A stretch of 64,000 nt of DNA from Paraburkholderia sp. UYCP14C (GCF_004197395.1 NZ_SELS01000002.1:124001-188000); one strand, 5' to 3'. Shown: positions 10,110-18,051, counted from the first letter of the stretch. Numbers and translations are program-made. The notes: a model not told the origin generated them from the sequence alone.

Positions 10110-10337
10110 CTACTCCGTGGACGGATCGAGGCGCCGCAGAATTTTCTCCAGTTGGATCAGCTGCCGCTCGGTCAGCTCGAATCTCCCCTTGACTGCCAGC
10201 AAGCGGCGCCGCCAGTAGCCGGCGTCGAACAGGTGCAGCGCAGGTTGCCGCGTCGCCCAATCGAGATGTTCCAGTTCGGCTTCCACGACGTGGGCTGCAA
10301 GCACGCGTCGCGTACCCGCCGGCTTTTTCCCGTTCAT
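10110..10337 (-). CDS. Small conserved-looking hypothetical protein
   Basis: A protein of 75 residues, basic at the start (MNGKKPAGTRR) and with a helical, charged end (ERQLIQLEKILRRLDPSTE). The central part has WATRQPALHLFDAGYWRRR. I do not recognise it. It is convergent with the Hfq-like gene, 30 bp away. Codon use looks like that of the neighbouring genes, with G or C at most third positions. A role cannot be given. Confidence 0.45.
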   Translation of the reverse strand: MNGKKPAGTRRVLAAHVVEAELEHLDWATRQPALHLFDAGYWRRRLLAVKGRFELTERQLIQLEKILRRLDPSTE

Positions 10338-10542
10338 GTGATTCGCTGTGTGATGGATCGGTGGAGGTGTCGTTCGCGGCCCGGGCGCGGTTCAAGCTCG
10401 GTTCAAGCGCGGCCGGGACACTCGGAGAACGAATCGATGCGGGCCGGTTTCAAACGATACGCGTGCGCCATTCGGCCGACGTTCGCCGACAGCTGCGATG
10501 GGCTATGCTGAATGATTGAAGTTCGAATCGATGGAGCGAGCC

Positions 10543-10734
10543 ATGACCAGCAAAAGCCAGCATGCCTCCCGCCCTGCGCGAACGCGCCGGACGCCGCCGA
10601 CGTCCGCCGATACGCGGCTCGACGAAGCGCTGATGGAAAGCTTTCCCGCCAGCGATCCGATCGCCGTCGACGTGACCGAGCCGTCTCGCGAGCGGATGCG
10701 CAAAACTCAGACGGATATGCGTAAGCGGCATTGA
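10543..10734 (+). CDS. Small protein with ESFPASDPIAV motif
   Basis: A protein of 63 residues. It contains LDEALMESFPASDPIAVDV, a short motif that I have seen in many small, uncharacterised proteins of proteobacteria, especially Burkholderiaceae. The rest is basic and probably disordered. The ATG at 10543 has GGAG seven bases upstream; two earlier starts in frame (TTG 10516, ATG 10531) are less well placed. It stands alone between two minus-strand genes. Confidence 0.6.
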   Translation: MTSKSQHASRPARTRRTPPTSADTRLDEALMESFPASDPIAVDVTEPSRERMRKTQTDMRKRH

Positions 10735-10973
10735 AGTCACGCCGTCTTGCGTCGCACGACGACGACGCGCAACGGCGCGGCAACGAGCCGTGCTGGCTCG
10801 CGAAAATGCCCGGCGGAAGTGCCGAAGCGCCCGGCGGCTAAAGTGCGTTGCGCCGGTTGGCGGGGCGCAGAAAGCACCCGTCAAACATAACGACCGTAAC
10901 GCCCGCGAACGAGCCGGATGGCGCATCGATTTACGCGCCATCCCGCCCCTCTACGACGCTCACACCGTCGTGC

Positions 10974-11690
10974 TCAATGCACCGGCAAGCCGCTTTCGAG
11001 CTGACGCTGCAGATCGCGCACCTGACGCTGCGCGACGCGCAACTGATCCTGCGCGGCTGCCTTCTGCTGTGCCAATTCGGTCGCCTCGGCGCGCTTCTGC
11101 TCCTGCTGGCTCGCGACGATGCTCTGCTGCTGACGCGCGATATCGAGGTCGGCCTGGAGCCGGCCGGCGCGCTCTTGCGACAACGCGATCATGCGCTGCG
11201 TGAACGCCTTCTGCGCTTCGAGTTGCGTACGGCGAATCTCGACTCCCGACAACTGCATCGTCTGCCGCGCGAAGTCCTTGTAGATCAGCTCGGCGCGCGC
11301 GGCGTCCTGCGTCTTGATTACGCGCCAGAAGTTTTTCTGCTGGAACAGCGCGACGTAGTAGGTCATCTCCTTGCCGTAGAACAGCATGCTCGCGCCGTAG
11401 CTGCCGTTATACGTGGTGCGCAACTCGCTCAGATCCGAGCCGTGAATCATCTGCTGCAATTCAGCCACGTTCCCGGTGGCGGATTGCCGGGTTTCATCCG
11501 GCGTCAGTGCAGTGGTCTCCGTCTGGCCGGCCTGCGACGTGTCGGGCAACGCGCTCGTCGTACCCGGCTGTGACGCGACCGGGCTGCTTGCGTCACCGTT
11601 CTGCAGAGTCTGTGCATCCGCGCCCCGAAGGGCCCCCAATACGATGCATGCGGCCAGAGCAATCTCTCGTAGCTTTGACTTTCGGTCCAT
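10974..11690 (-). CDS. Exported DUF2968-family protein
   Basis: A protein of 238 residues. The signal peptide spans about residues 1-27 (hydrophobic LALAACIVLGAL-like core, cleavage near GADAQ). A Ser/Thr-rich linker is followed by the DUF2968 region starting at about residue 75 (AELQQMIHGSDLSELRTTYNG, then ASMLFYGKEMTYYVALFQQ). The C-terminal third is a long coiled coil rich in Gln, Ala and Arg. The family is common in Burkholderiaceae, and its function is unknown. A coiled coil of this kind suggests an envelope or adhesion role, which is only inference. The ATG at 11690 is the natural start of the signal peptide. Confidence 0.8.
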   Translation of the reverse strand: MDRKSKLREIALAACIVLGALRGADAQTLQNGDASSPVASQPGTTSALPDTSQAGQTETTALTPDETRQSATGNVAELQQMIHGSDLSELRTTYNGSYGASMLFYGKEMTYYVALFQQKNFWRVIKTQDAARAELIYKDFARQTMQLSGVEIRRTQLEAQKAFTQRMIALSQERAGRLQADLDIARQQQSIVASQQEQKRAEATELAQQKAAAQDQLRVAQRQVRDLQRQLESGLPVH

Positions 11691-11700
11691 TTGATACCTG

Positions 11701-12600
11701 TTGAACAGATTTTGTTTTAGTAGAAACCGGGGAATTATTACTTACTTTCGCGGGTTTCGGGCTTTTCGTCGAAAATTTGCCACTTGTGCGTTGACTCCCA
11801 TGGAACATGGCACAAGCGTAGTGCCGCCTGACCGGCGCGGCGCCACGCGGCAATCTGCTCGAGTCGCCGCCGCGGATCGAGACGTCCGCCGCGGTATGCA
11901 CGTAACCGTGCAGTTCGGGGCCGTGACGTCGACGCCGTCCGACGAAGTCGCGCAACGATTCGCACCCCGTCGTCAAGGACATCACGATCGGCCAATTGAT
12001 CGAAGTGGCCAACGACGTCACGGAGGCGTCGAAGGCGCCGCGATGCCCGTGACGGTCCATCTCGCGCCGCATGGGAGCGCGCTGATTGGCAGCAACCGGC
12101 TCGCCAGCAATATCGCCGCTACCGTATTTGCCTCGGCAATCCTGCCGACAATTCTCACCCGCCCTCATATGTGCAACGCGCGGCTATCAGCGACAAGCTG
12201 AGTGGTTCGCTCTCCTATCGGTCGCTGCCGAGTGGCTCACGCAGCGTATTCGGTACCGCGTCTGTCGATGCGACGAGCAACGCGGTCCGCCCGCACAACG
12301 CGCAAGCCGGCGCGCGCATCAACTGGAGGAGGCTCGAAGTCAACAGCCTGATCACGCACGGCTTCAGGTATCTGCGCTCGCTCGCGCCGCATCTGTCGTT
12401 CGAGGGTGCCCGCGGCCGTCTGCACGCGGCACGCCGTCGCGGTTGTGGTCGATCGTGGTCGGCTGCCGCGTTTCGGATGCGCGCTACTGCAGCCTCGATC
12501 TTTCCGCCGCGAAAGCGCCCGGCAATGCGCCGGTGGCGAGCGCATCGACGCGACGTTCCCCGACCAGCCGAATTGACAAGCTTGCGATGCGTCGCGCGCT
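11701..12600. pseudogene. Region of about 900 bp without an intact gene; possible decayed coding sequence
   Basis: No frame here has a good start, ribosome site and a convincing protein. On the plus strand short protein-like stretches follow one another in different frames: KDITIGQLIEVANDVTEASK near 11975-12040, then SGSLSYRSLPSGSRSVFG near 12200-12255, and INWRRLEVNSLITHGF near 12318-12365. That pattern fits a gene broken by frameshifts, but I cannot name the parent. The region ends exactly at the left direct repeat of the integrated element, so it may be an earlier scar at the same hot spot. Confidence 0.35.
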
Positions 12601-12619
12601 GATTAGAAGCTCCACTATC
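12601..12619 (+). repeat. Left attachment core (attL), 19-bp direct repeat
   Basis: The sequence GATTAGAAGCTCCACTATC occurs here and at 29324-29342 in the same orientation; the flanking bases differ on both sides. It is the only such pair at the two ends of the foreign gene set and therefore marks the crossover region. No tRNA structure can be drawn around it, which is unusual for a P4-type integrase. Confidence 0.85.
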
Positions 12620-12680
12620 GGACCTCTTTAGCGTGGGCAAAGCCGCGCCGGTATGGGGTTCCGTGGATTTAGAGCGGTGA

Positions 12681-12702
12681 TTCCCCGCAACAATCCCCGT
12701 TT
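12681..12702 (+). repeat. Left arm-type site candidates (two CCCCG repeats)
   Basis: Two boxes, TTCCCCG at 12681 and AATCCCCG at 12692, are spaced 11 bp, about one helical turn. The second lies in CAATCCCCGTTT, which is repeated exactly at 29159-29170 near the other end. They lie between the core site and the stop codon of the GIY-YIG/DUF4102 gene. This is the expected place and form for arm sites bound by the DUF4102 domain. Confidence 0.5.
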
Positions 12703-12720
12703 CTCATTGGAGTCTGGAAT

Positions 12721-13347
12721 TTACCTCTTGAGCAGCGCCTTCTCATTTTTCTTCGCCTCAGCCGGGCAGACGCCTTCCGCGATCAGCCGCCACGCGGCCA
12801 GGTGCTTTTCTCGTGCTTCCTCAACCCCGACATATGGATACTGTCCAAAGGTAACTTCTTTGCGCTTGCCTTCGAAGTTGTACCCATAGCACCACGTTTT
12901 AGAGCCGCTGGCGCTTACCCTCAGAAATAGGCCGCAGCCATCCGCAACTTTGTAAGGCTTCTCCTTCGGCTGGAGAGCATCGACCTTGGCAACGCTCAGC
13001 GTGTAGTTCTTCGCGTCGCTCGTGTAGTTGATCCGTCTCTGGACTGGCTCCACGGCCACTAGATTCATCAGAACCTCGCGCGGCGTTCCGTCCATGAACT
13101 GCTGCTCGAATCCGTCCAGATCGTCCTCATCGAACACGCAGAATATCGGCTCAAATTTGAACCCTGAAGTTCCGTACTTTGCCGCTGAGTGATTCAGTAT
13201 CGCGTTCTGGTGCCTTCCTTGTTCCATCTTGTTCTTGTGGCCGCGCAAACGCTGGCTCATGTTAACCGACTGCCCTATGTAAATTCTGTCGTTTGGGCTG
13301 GTGATCCGATAGATTCCGACTTCGCCCCTGACCCGCTTCGTTGCCAT
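12721..13347 (-). CDS. GIY-YIG nuclease fused to an integrase arm-binding (DUF4102) domain
   Basis: A protein of 208 residues with two domains. Residues 10-95 form a GIY-YIG nuclease: GIY at 11-13, YIG at 23-25, the Arg-rich helix QRLRGHKNK at 32-40, AAKYG at 55-59 and the expected metal-binding Glu at 81 (FEQQF). Residues 114-205 match the N-terminal DUF4102 domain of P4-type integrases and look much like the start of the integrase at 29105: both have NYTL, EKPYK, GLF-RVS, TWCYGY and EVTFGQ. The chain stops at the end of that domain, so no recombinase catalytic part exists. A pure relic of an older integrase is possible but would not explain the intact nuclease. A hairpin covers its ribosome site (13353-13377). 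Confidence 0.85.
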   Translation of the reverse strand: MATKRVRGEVGIYRITSPNDRIYIGQSVNMSQRLRGHKNKMEQGRHQNAILNHSAAKYGTSGFKFEPIFCVFDEDDLDGFEQQFMDGTPREVLMNLVAVEPVQRRINYTSDAKNYTLSVAKVDALQPKEKPYKVADGCGLFLRVSASGSKTWCYGYNFEGKRKEVTFGQYPYVGVEEAREKHLAAWRLIAEGVCPAEAKKNEKALLKR

Positions 13348-13352
13348 CTCAT

Positions 13353-13377
13353 ATCCCCGAAATTTGACTTCGGGGAT
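13353..13377 (-). promoter_or_regulatory. Inverted repeat over the ribosome site of the GIY-YIG fusion gene
   Basis: ATCCCCGAA (13353-13361) and TTCGGGGAT (13369-13377) are perfect 9-bp arms with a 7-base spacer. The start codon at 13347 is only five bases away, and the purine-rich GGGGAT that could bind the ribosome lies in the proximal arm. In mRNA it could hide the ribosome site; in DNA it could be an operator. Its arms contain the same ATCCCCG box that occurs at both ends of the element, so the DUF4102 domain may bind here and repress its own gene. Confidence 0.6.
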
Positions 13378-13526
13378 TTTCTTGTCTCGCGGTGTCCTCT
13401 ACGGTTCACGGCAAGTAAATTGGTGTCAAATCGAGCCGCGCGAACACTTTGGACGCGGGCCGATGGTCGCGCGCCGCGACAAGCGGGTGTCTAGGTGTGT
13501 ACGGAAAGGAGCGCGGACCGAAGAAA

Positions 13527-13560
13527 AAGGCCGCTGCGCCCTTTCGAGACGCGCGGCCTT
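13527..13560 (-). terminator. Rho-independent terminator of the left-half operon
   Basis: On the minus strand AAGGCCGC pairs with GCGGCCTT across a loop of about 18 bases, followed by TTTTTCTT. It lies 54 bp after the stop of the gene at 13614. It separates the structural-gene operon from the GIY-YIG fusion gene, which therefore needs its own promoter. Confidence 0.75.
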
Positions 13561-13613
13561 GGTTCGGTACTCAGGTGATGCTGCGGTGACGAAAGGTCAC
13601 TCTTGGTGAGGTC

Positions 13614-13799
13614 TCAGCGGCATCCGAGCTTCTGGAGTCGGCGCGGCAGAGTCGGCATCTGCTTACCGAACATTGCATCCACTTTCGCTACCGCAGCGGC
13701 GAACTCCTTCTTGCGTTTCTCCTTCTCCAAACGCTCAGCCTCGCGTTCAGCCGCCTGCTGCTGTTCAAGCAGAATTTTCATGGCGCTATTGAAGGACAT
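13614..13799 (-). CDS. Small coiled-coil protein of the satellite operon
   Basis: A protein of 61 residues starting MSFNSAMKILLEQQQAAERE. Most of it is a charged amphipathic helix (EREAERLEKEKRKKEFAAAV), so it is probably a coiled coil. The ATG at 13799 has GGGGAG nine bases upstream and overlaps the end of the preceding gene by 14 bp; a start at 13817 would lengthen the overlap. It is the last gene before the terminator. Function unknown. Confidence 0.6.
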   Translation of the reverse strand: MSFNSAMKILLEQQQAAEREAERLEKEKRKKEFAAAVAKVDAMFGKQMPTLPRRLQKLGCR

Positions 13800-14094
13800 A
13801 GCTTTCGCGCTCCCCAAGAATCTCTTCGATCATGTACTGATGGTCTCGCGCGATCCGCATGTTGATGACGTCCGGGTGATCGCTCCCTAGCTCGCGGGTC
13901 TTCTCGTGGATCGCTTCTTCAATCGACACGATGCGGTCGCCGTGCTGATCGTAGAAGTACGAACCCGCGCCGATCAGCAGCAGGATCATGTTCCGTGCAT
14001 CGCGCTTGTCGGCTTCGGTCGCGTCAATGCTGCGCGCGATGTCCGCGTAAGCGAGGATCAATTTGTTCCGGGTGATGGGCAACGTAACTTTCAT
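13786..14094 (-). CDS. Hypothetical satellite protein
   Basis: A protein of 102 residues starting MKVTLPITRNKLILAYADIA. It is mostly helical and acidic in the second half (VSIEEAIHEKTRELGSDHPD). The ATG at 14094 follows a GGAGAG ribosome site and overlaps the stop of the 47-residue gene before it as ATGA, so the two are translationally coupled. It ends inside the next gene. I do not recognise the family. Confidence 0.65.
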   Translation of the reverse strand: MKVTLPITRNKLILAYADIARSIDATEADKRDARNMILLLIGAGSYFYDQHGDRIVSIEEAIHEKTRELGSDHPDVINMRIARDHQYMIEEILGERESYVLQ

Positions 14095-14234
14095 TTCTCT
14101 CTCCAGTTCTTCACTAAGCGCGCCCACAGTCGCCGCGCGGCTGTTACGCAAGGTTCGATCAAGGCCATGACCCGGAACGCGCCCCACGCGGCGAACAGAA
14201 GGTCGCGAACATCGTTTGTCTGTTGCGGCTCCAT
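14091..14234 (-). CDS. 47-residue protein, coupled to both neighbours
   Basis: A short frame from an ATG at 14234, two bases from the stop of the preceding gene, to a TGA at 14093-14091 that overlaps the next ATG as ATGA. The product begins MEPQQTNDVRDLLFAAWGAF and has a hydrophobic middle (FAAWGAFRVMALIEPCV) with a basic tail. The size and charge pattern resemble a small membrane or spanin-like peptide, but nothing firm can be said. The exact fit between two genes on both sides is the main support. Confidence 0.6.
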   Translation of the reverse strand: MEPQQTNDVRDLLFAAWGAFRVMALIEPCVTAARRLWARLVKNWREK

Positions 14235-14741
14235 TCAGGCGGCCACCAGTTCGGTGCGCTTGAATTCCTGCTCGGTGTCATACGACAGCAGCTTCAAGGA
14301 CGCCGCGCGGAACTCTGGCCACTCCGCTACGAACTCCACCCGGTTGTCGTATTTGCCCTTATTCGTGAAACGCGAGGTAAGCCGCTCAAGGCGTACATTA
14401 ATCTCCCCTGTTTCGATGAGGAATGAAATGATCGCTAGGAAACCAAGGATGTGAGAGCGCTGATGCTTGACATAGCCATAAGTGGCCAACTGCCCCAAGC
14501 TCGTGTCCATGTCGCCGCGTCCGCTGAAGCTCAAGGCGAAAGGCATGATTGCCGTTCCATCGGGCGTGACGAACGTGCCTGAGAAAAGACGCATGCGGCC
14601 AACATCGTCACGGAGCGTCGTGCTTACAAGCTTCGTTTCTTCGAAGTCGGGCTTGACACGCGCTGCGCTCTTCTCGAAGCACAACGCGCGGTAGAGATTA
14701 GCGAACAGGAGTTTTTCGGCAGATTGTCTGGAGACTTTCAT
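14235..14741 (-). CDS. Hypothetical satellite protein
   Basis: A protein of 168 residues (MKVSRQSAEKLLFANLYRAL). The middle part alternates hydrophobic and Gly residues (GTAIMPFALSFSGRGDMDTS) and is followed by a hydrophobic helix HILGFLAIISFLIETG. It may be a structural protein because it follows the tail genes in one operon. No family is recognised. The gap to the preceding gene is 78 bp and contains a repeat shared with other gaps of the element (AGCCGCGCCG at 14775). Confidence 0.6.
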   Translation of the reverse strand: MKVSRQSAEKLLFANLYRALCFEKSAARVKPDFEETKLVSTTLRDDVGRMRLFSGTFVTPDGTAIMPFALSFSGRGDMDTSLGQLATYGYVKHQRSHILGFLAIISFLIETGEINVRLERLTSRFTNKGKYDNRVEFVAEWPEFRAASLKLLSYDTEQEFKRTELVAA

Positions 14742-14819
14742 AATGATTAGTAAACCTGAATTAATTTCATGGAGAGCCGCGCCGTTTGAATCGATCAGCG
14801 CGGCTGTAGAGGCTGGGGA

Positions 14820-15443
14820 TTAGCCGCGCGGCTTAAATTTCCACTCAGCCGGTCGGCCCAGCTTCATCAGGTCTTCATCCGTCGCAGGACGTTCGTCCAT
14901 ACCGAATCGAGCGCGAACGATGTCACCCGCATCGCCGATGGCCTCAGCAATGCGAAGTCGTGCGAGTTTGGCGCGAGCCGCTTCCACGCGCGCGAGGTCT
15001 TCAGCGCCGAGGATCGGGCGGGCTGTGTCCTGCCCATTGGCCAGAGCTTGAATCCGGTGGACACGCTCTTCCTGCGACATACGGTGGTTGCTGAGCGATG
15101 AGGAAGTCAAGGGCTTCTCGCCGCTGCCCGTGATCTCGTCCACCTCGCGCCCGATCTTCGCGACCACGCGACCGATCACGGCCATGAACTTAGGGTCGTT
15201 CACGAGCGCTGCGAGTTCGGGGTTTTGTTCCGCCTCTTCCGAGTCGCGGATTGTGTTGAGCGTTTTGAGTGCGTCGGTCGTGACCTTTGCGACCTGAGCA
15301 AGCCGCGCGAATCGTTTCTGTGCGGCGATGCCGATGGTGGAAGGGATCACGCCTTGCCGCCCGCGAACGCTGGGCGTGACGGCGTCAACACCGGCGCGGC
15401 GTTGATTGGCGGGAAGTTTTTCGTGACGAACGATGGTTGCCAT
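14820..15443 (-). CDS. Hypothetical satellite protein, helical
   Basis: A protein of 207 residues that is almost entirely helical and charged, with a basic start (MATIVRHEKLPANQRRAG) and an Ala/Arg/Glu-rich second half. No signal peptide or membrane segment is visible. It is 53 bp after the 175-residue chaperone-like gene on the same strand. A scaffold or adaptor role would suit the composition and place, but I have no motif for it. Confidence 0.6.
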   Translation of the reverse strand: MATIVRHEKLPANQRRAGVDAVTPSVRGRQGVIPSTIGIAAQKRFARLAQVAKVTTDALKTLNTIRDSEEAEQNPELAALVNDPKFMAVIGRVVAKIGREVDEITGSGEKPLTSSSLSNHRMSQEERVHRIQALANGQDTARPILGAEDLARVEAARAKLARLRIAEAIGDAGDIVRARFGMDERPATDEDLMKLGRPAEWKFKPRG

Positions 15444-15496
15444 CTTTGATACTCCTAGTTTGAAACGTAGTCCTAAGTGACTGCGTGTTAAAAAAA

Positions 15497-16024
15497 TCAG
15501 CGTTTGCTCTTTGCTTCCTTCATTGCCGCGTGCTGCGCTTTCGCTCGCTCCAACCGGTCCCTGAAGTAAATGTCATAGATGCGGAACGCGTCTTCAAGGC
15601 TGTAATACTCTTCCAACTCGCGCAGCGTCGCTTTGTCCTCTGCTACCAGCGCGCTCAGCACCGGGTCTTCGCCGTCCAACTCCTGCGGCTCTGAGTCAGA
15701 TCGCAGATAAGACGGAACCCGAATGCGCTTGCGACCCTTCAAGAAGCCGCAGTTGAAATCGAACGCGACTTTGATAAGACCGTTAAGAACAAGGCGCGGC
15801 TTAACGATGGTTCGAGTATCTCGTACCAGAGTGTTCACGGACATCTCATCGTTAAGCGGGACAAAGCCCCGTTCAGAATCGAACGCCTCCATCCCGGCCA
15901 ACGCTTCCAAGGGGTGCGGGTCCGCATCTCGCGCAACGAAGACAGCAAACGCCGCTGCTGCCGACATTTGCTTGATCCGATAGCCGACACCGAACGATGT
16001 GAACTCCTTCGTCTTCATCGCCAT
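15497..16024 (-). CDS. Tail-assembly-chaperone-like protein
   Basis: A protein of 175 residues starting MAMKTKEFTSFGVGYRIKQM. The beginning (a short strand pair, then an amphipathic helix) and the place directly after the tape-measure gene recall phage tail-assembly chaperones, which coat the tape measure during tail growth. The second half is acidic, with LRELEEYYSLEDAFRIYDIY. The gap to the tape-measure gene is 4 bp. Chaperones normally precede the tape measure; a gene behind it is unusual. The call rests on pattern and position and needs a profile search. Confidence 0.45.
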   Translation of the reverse strand: MAMKTKEFTSFGVGYRIKQMSAAAAFAVFVARDADPHPLEALAGMEAFDSERGFVPLNDEMSVNTLVRDTRTIVKPRLVLNGLIKVAFDFNCGFLKGRKRIRVPSYLRSDSEPQELDGEDPVLSALVAEDKATLRELEEYYSLEDAFRIYDIYFRDRLERAKAQHAAMKEAKSKR

Positions 16025-16028
16025 GACG

Positions 16029-18047
16029 TTACCCCTTCGTGCCGGTGGAGTAACTGACCAGCAGGTCATTCATCGTGCGATGAAGCTGTCTGTTCACCTC
16101 ATCCGCAACCGCTTTCGGATCGCTCGCGCCGTTAATGTTTATGGTGACTGCCGGGAGTTCTGCCGCTGTGCGAACACGGTCGCCGGGTGCCTGTTGCGCC
16201 ACCACACCTTCCGCGTATTTGTTCATCAGGTCGAGCGCGCGCGTACGGTCGCGGAGTTCCGCTTGCAGCTGACCACGCTGAATGTTGTAGCTCGCTGCCA
16301 GTTCCTTCGTGGCCGGTGACTTCGATGCCTCATCCAGCGCCTGTAGCTTGTACTTGGTCGCGTTGATCCCGTTGACTAGGCCGACCTCAGTCTGACGAGC
16401 CGCCCAGCCTGCGTCACCGCGCGTTACGCCGCCGCGCTGAATCTGCGACAGCGGCACGCCCAAATAGTCTGCGAGTGTCTGCTGAACCGAACGATTATTC
16501 ATTTTGGCGCGGCTCTCACCGATGCCGCCGTATGCGGCGCGAACTTTCGCGACATAGTTTGGATCGCTATTGCCGTTATATCCGCGTAGTGCCGCGTCCT
16601 GATTGCCGTTGTTCCGCTTCAGGAACTCCGCATAGATGCGTGCGCCGGTGTCGATGTTCGTCGCCGGGTCGCGGTAGTCCTTCAGGCCGTACGCTTTCTG
16701 ATTGCCGCGTGTGATCTGCATCAAGCCGCCTGCGCCGGTCGGGCTGACTGCGTTCGTATCGCCATGCGATTCGGTCATCATGATGGCGTGGATCAGCTGG
16801 GGGTCGAGGTTGTACTTGGCCGCTGACGCCTTGATGAATCCGGCGTACTTGTCCGATGTCCAATTGCCCGTTCCGCCGCCGCTTAAGGGCGCTGCACCGC
16901 TCGATCCCGGCAAGCCGCCCGCTGCCCCGATTTCGCCAGCCCACGCCGCCCACGCCTGCTGGATATTGACCGCAGACGAGAACTTGTCCACGCTCGCGCC
17001 GAACAGCGCAAGGATTTGCTCCCACTGCGCTTTTTGCTGGGCGTTGGCGAGCGCTGCGGCGTCCGCTGCATCGACCTGCTTCTGTGCCGCGCTCTGCGCC
17101 TTCTTTTCTTCTTCCTTCTTCTGCTGGTCCTGCTTCGTCTGTTCCGGCGTTTTCTTGGGCGGCGGCGCATCCGGGTCGATGCCTGCCTCCAGCATCGCGC
17201 TCCTGCCTTGTAGTTCAGCCGCCTTATTGAACCAGTGACCAATCGTTTGCAGCGCGTTGATGACGTGATCGGCGGCTTCAAACTTGAACTCGCTCAGCGA
17301 CTCGCTCAGATCACCGACGAATTTGTTCACACGGTCGGCGGCTTCCTGCGCCTGCACGTGGTCCTTGATTTGGTCGGGCGACATTGCCATCGATGTGATG
17401 TTCGCGCCGCCCTTGACCATCGCGTCCGTCACTTTGTAATCGAAGCCGAACTGCTGACCGATTCCCTGCGCGCGTCCCTGATTGTTTTTCATCCACTCAG
17501 CCGCCTGCCCAAACGCTGCGTTGGGGCCGGTCTTGGTCGGGTCGATGCCCATCGTGGCGAACGCGAAGCGCTCCTTGCCCATCGGGTCGGCATACGCGCG
17601 CTTCCACACGTCGCCAAACTTCGCCATCGTGTCTTGCGTCATCTCGCGAGTAACGCGGCCATTTGAATTCGCCGCCATGTTACGTTGGATGTTTTCGAGG
17701 CTCAGCGTACCGATGCCGGTCTTGTTGGACAGGTCGGACATAGCGTTCATGTCCTTTACGCCCTTGGCCGCAATCGCGAGGGTCGCCAACACTGCCGCGC
17801 CTGCAACGCTCGCCGCGCCGCCCAACGCGCCGAAGCGTGTGATAACGCGCGCCATCGGGCCTTCGAGACCGCCGAACGAATTTGCGAGACCGTCGAGCGC
17901 GCCTTTCAACTCGCCGGTCAGCCCCTTTGCGGTCTTCTTCCCGCCTTCCTCCACCTTATCCATCTGCTTGTGAAGCTTTTCGAGCCGCGAGATGGAATCG
18001 GATAGGTCTACAGAATATTGGAGTGTGAATTTGTCGAGTTCTGACAT
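16029..18047 (-). CDS. Tape-measure-like protein with lytic transglycosylase domain
   Basis: A protein of 672 residues. The N-terminal part is typical of tape-measure proteins: a coiled coil (SISRLEKLHKQMDKVEEGGK), then hydrophobic Gly/Ala segments (GGAASVAGAAVLATLAIAAKG) and a DLSNKTGIG stretch. A Lys/Glu/Gln-rich linker follows near residue 300. Residues about 405-520 form a soluble lytic transglycosylase domain with IMMTESHGDTNAVSPTGAGG, where the Glu is the catalytic acid, then GLMQI and the ARIYAEFLKRN region. The end (VTININGASDPKAVADEVNR) is also typical. By the rule of about 0.15 nm per residue the tail would be near 100 nm. It is unexpected in a satellite without capsid genes. Confidence 0.88.
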   Translation of the reverse strand: MSELDKFTLQYSVDLSDSISRLEKLHKQMDKVEEGGKKTAKGLTGELKGALDGLANSFGGLEGPMARVITRFGALGGAASVAGAAVLATLAIAAKGVKDMNAMSDLSNKTGIGTLSLENIQRNMAANSNGRVTREMTQDTMAKFGDVWKRAYADPMGKERFAFATMGIDPTKTGPNAAFGQAAEWMKNNQGRAQGIGQQFGFDYKVTDAMVKGGANITSMAMSPDQIKDHVQAQEAADRVNKFVGDLSESLSEFKFEAADHVINALQTIGHWFNKAAELQGRSAMLEAGIDPDAPPPKKTPEQTKQDQQKKEEEKKAQSAAQKQVDAADAAALANAQQKAQWEQILALFGASVDKFSSAVNIQQAWAAWAGEIGAAGGLPGSSGAAPLSGGGTGNWTSDKYAGFIKASAAKYNLDPQLIHAIMMTESHGDTNAVSPTGAGGLMQITRGNQKAYGLKDYRDPATNIDTGARIYAEFLKRNNGNQDAALRGYNGNSDPNYVAKVRAAYGGIGESRAKMNNRSVQQTLADYLGVPLSQIQRGGVTRGDAGWAARQTEVGLVNGINATKYKLQALDEASKSPATKELAASYNIQRGQLQAELRDRTRALDLMNKYAEGVVAQQAPGDRVRTAAELPAVTININGASDPKAVADEVNRQLHRTMNDLLVSYSTGTKG

Positions 18048-18051
18048 GACG

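Noticed and set aside
12590..12650. tRNA or tmRNA gene as integration target
   Set aside because: No cloverleaf, T-loop consensus or CCA end can be placed around the 19-bp core on either strand.
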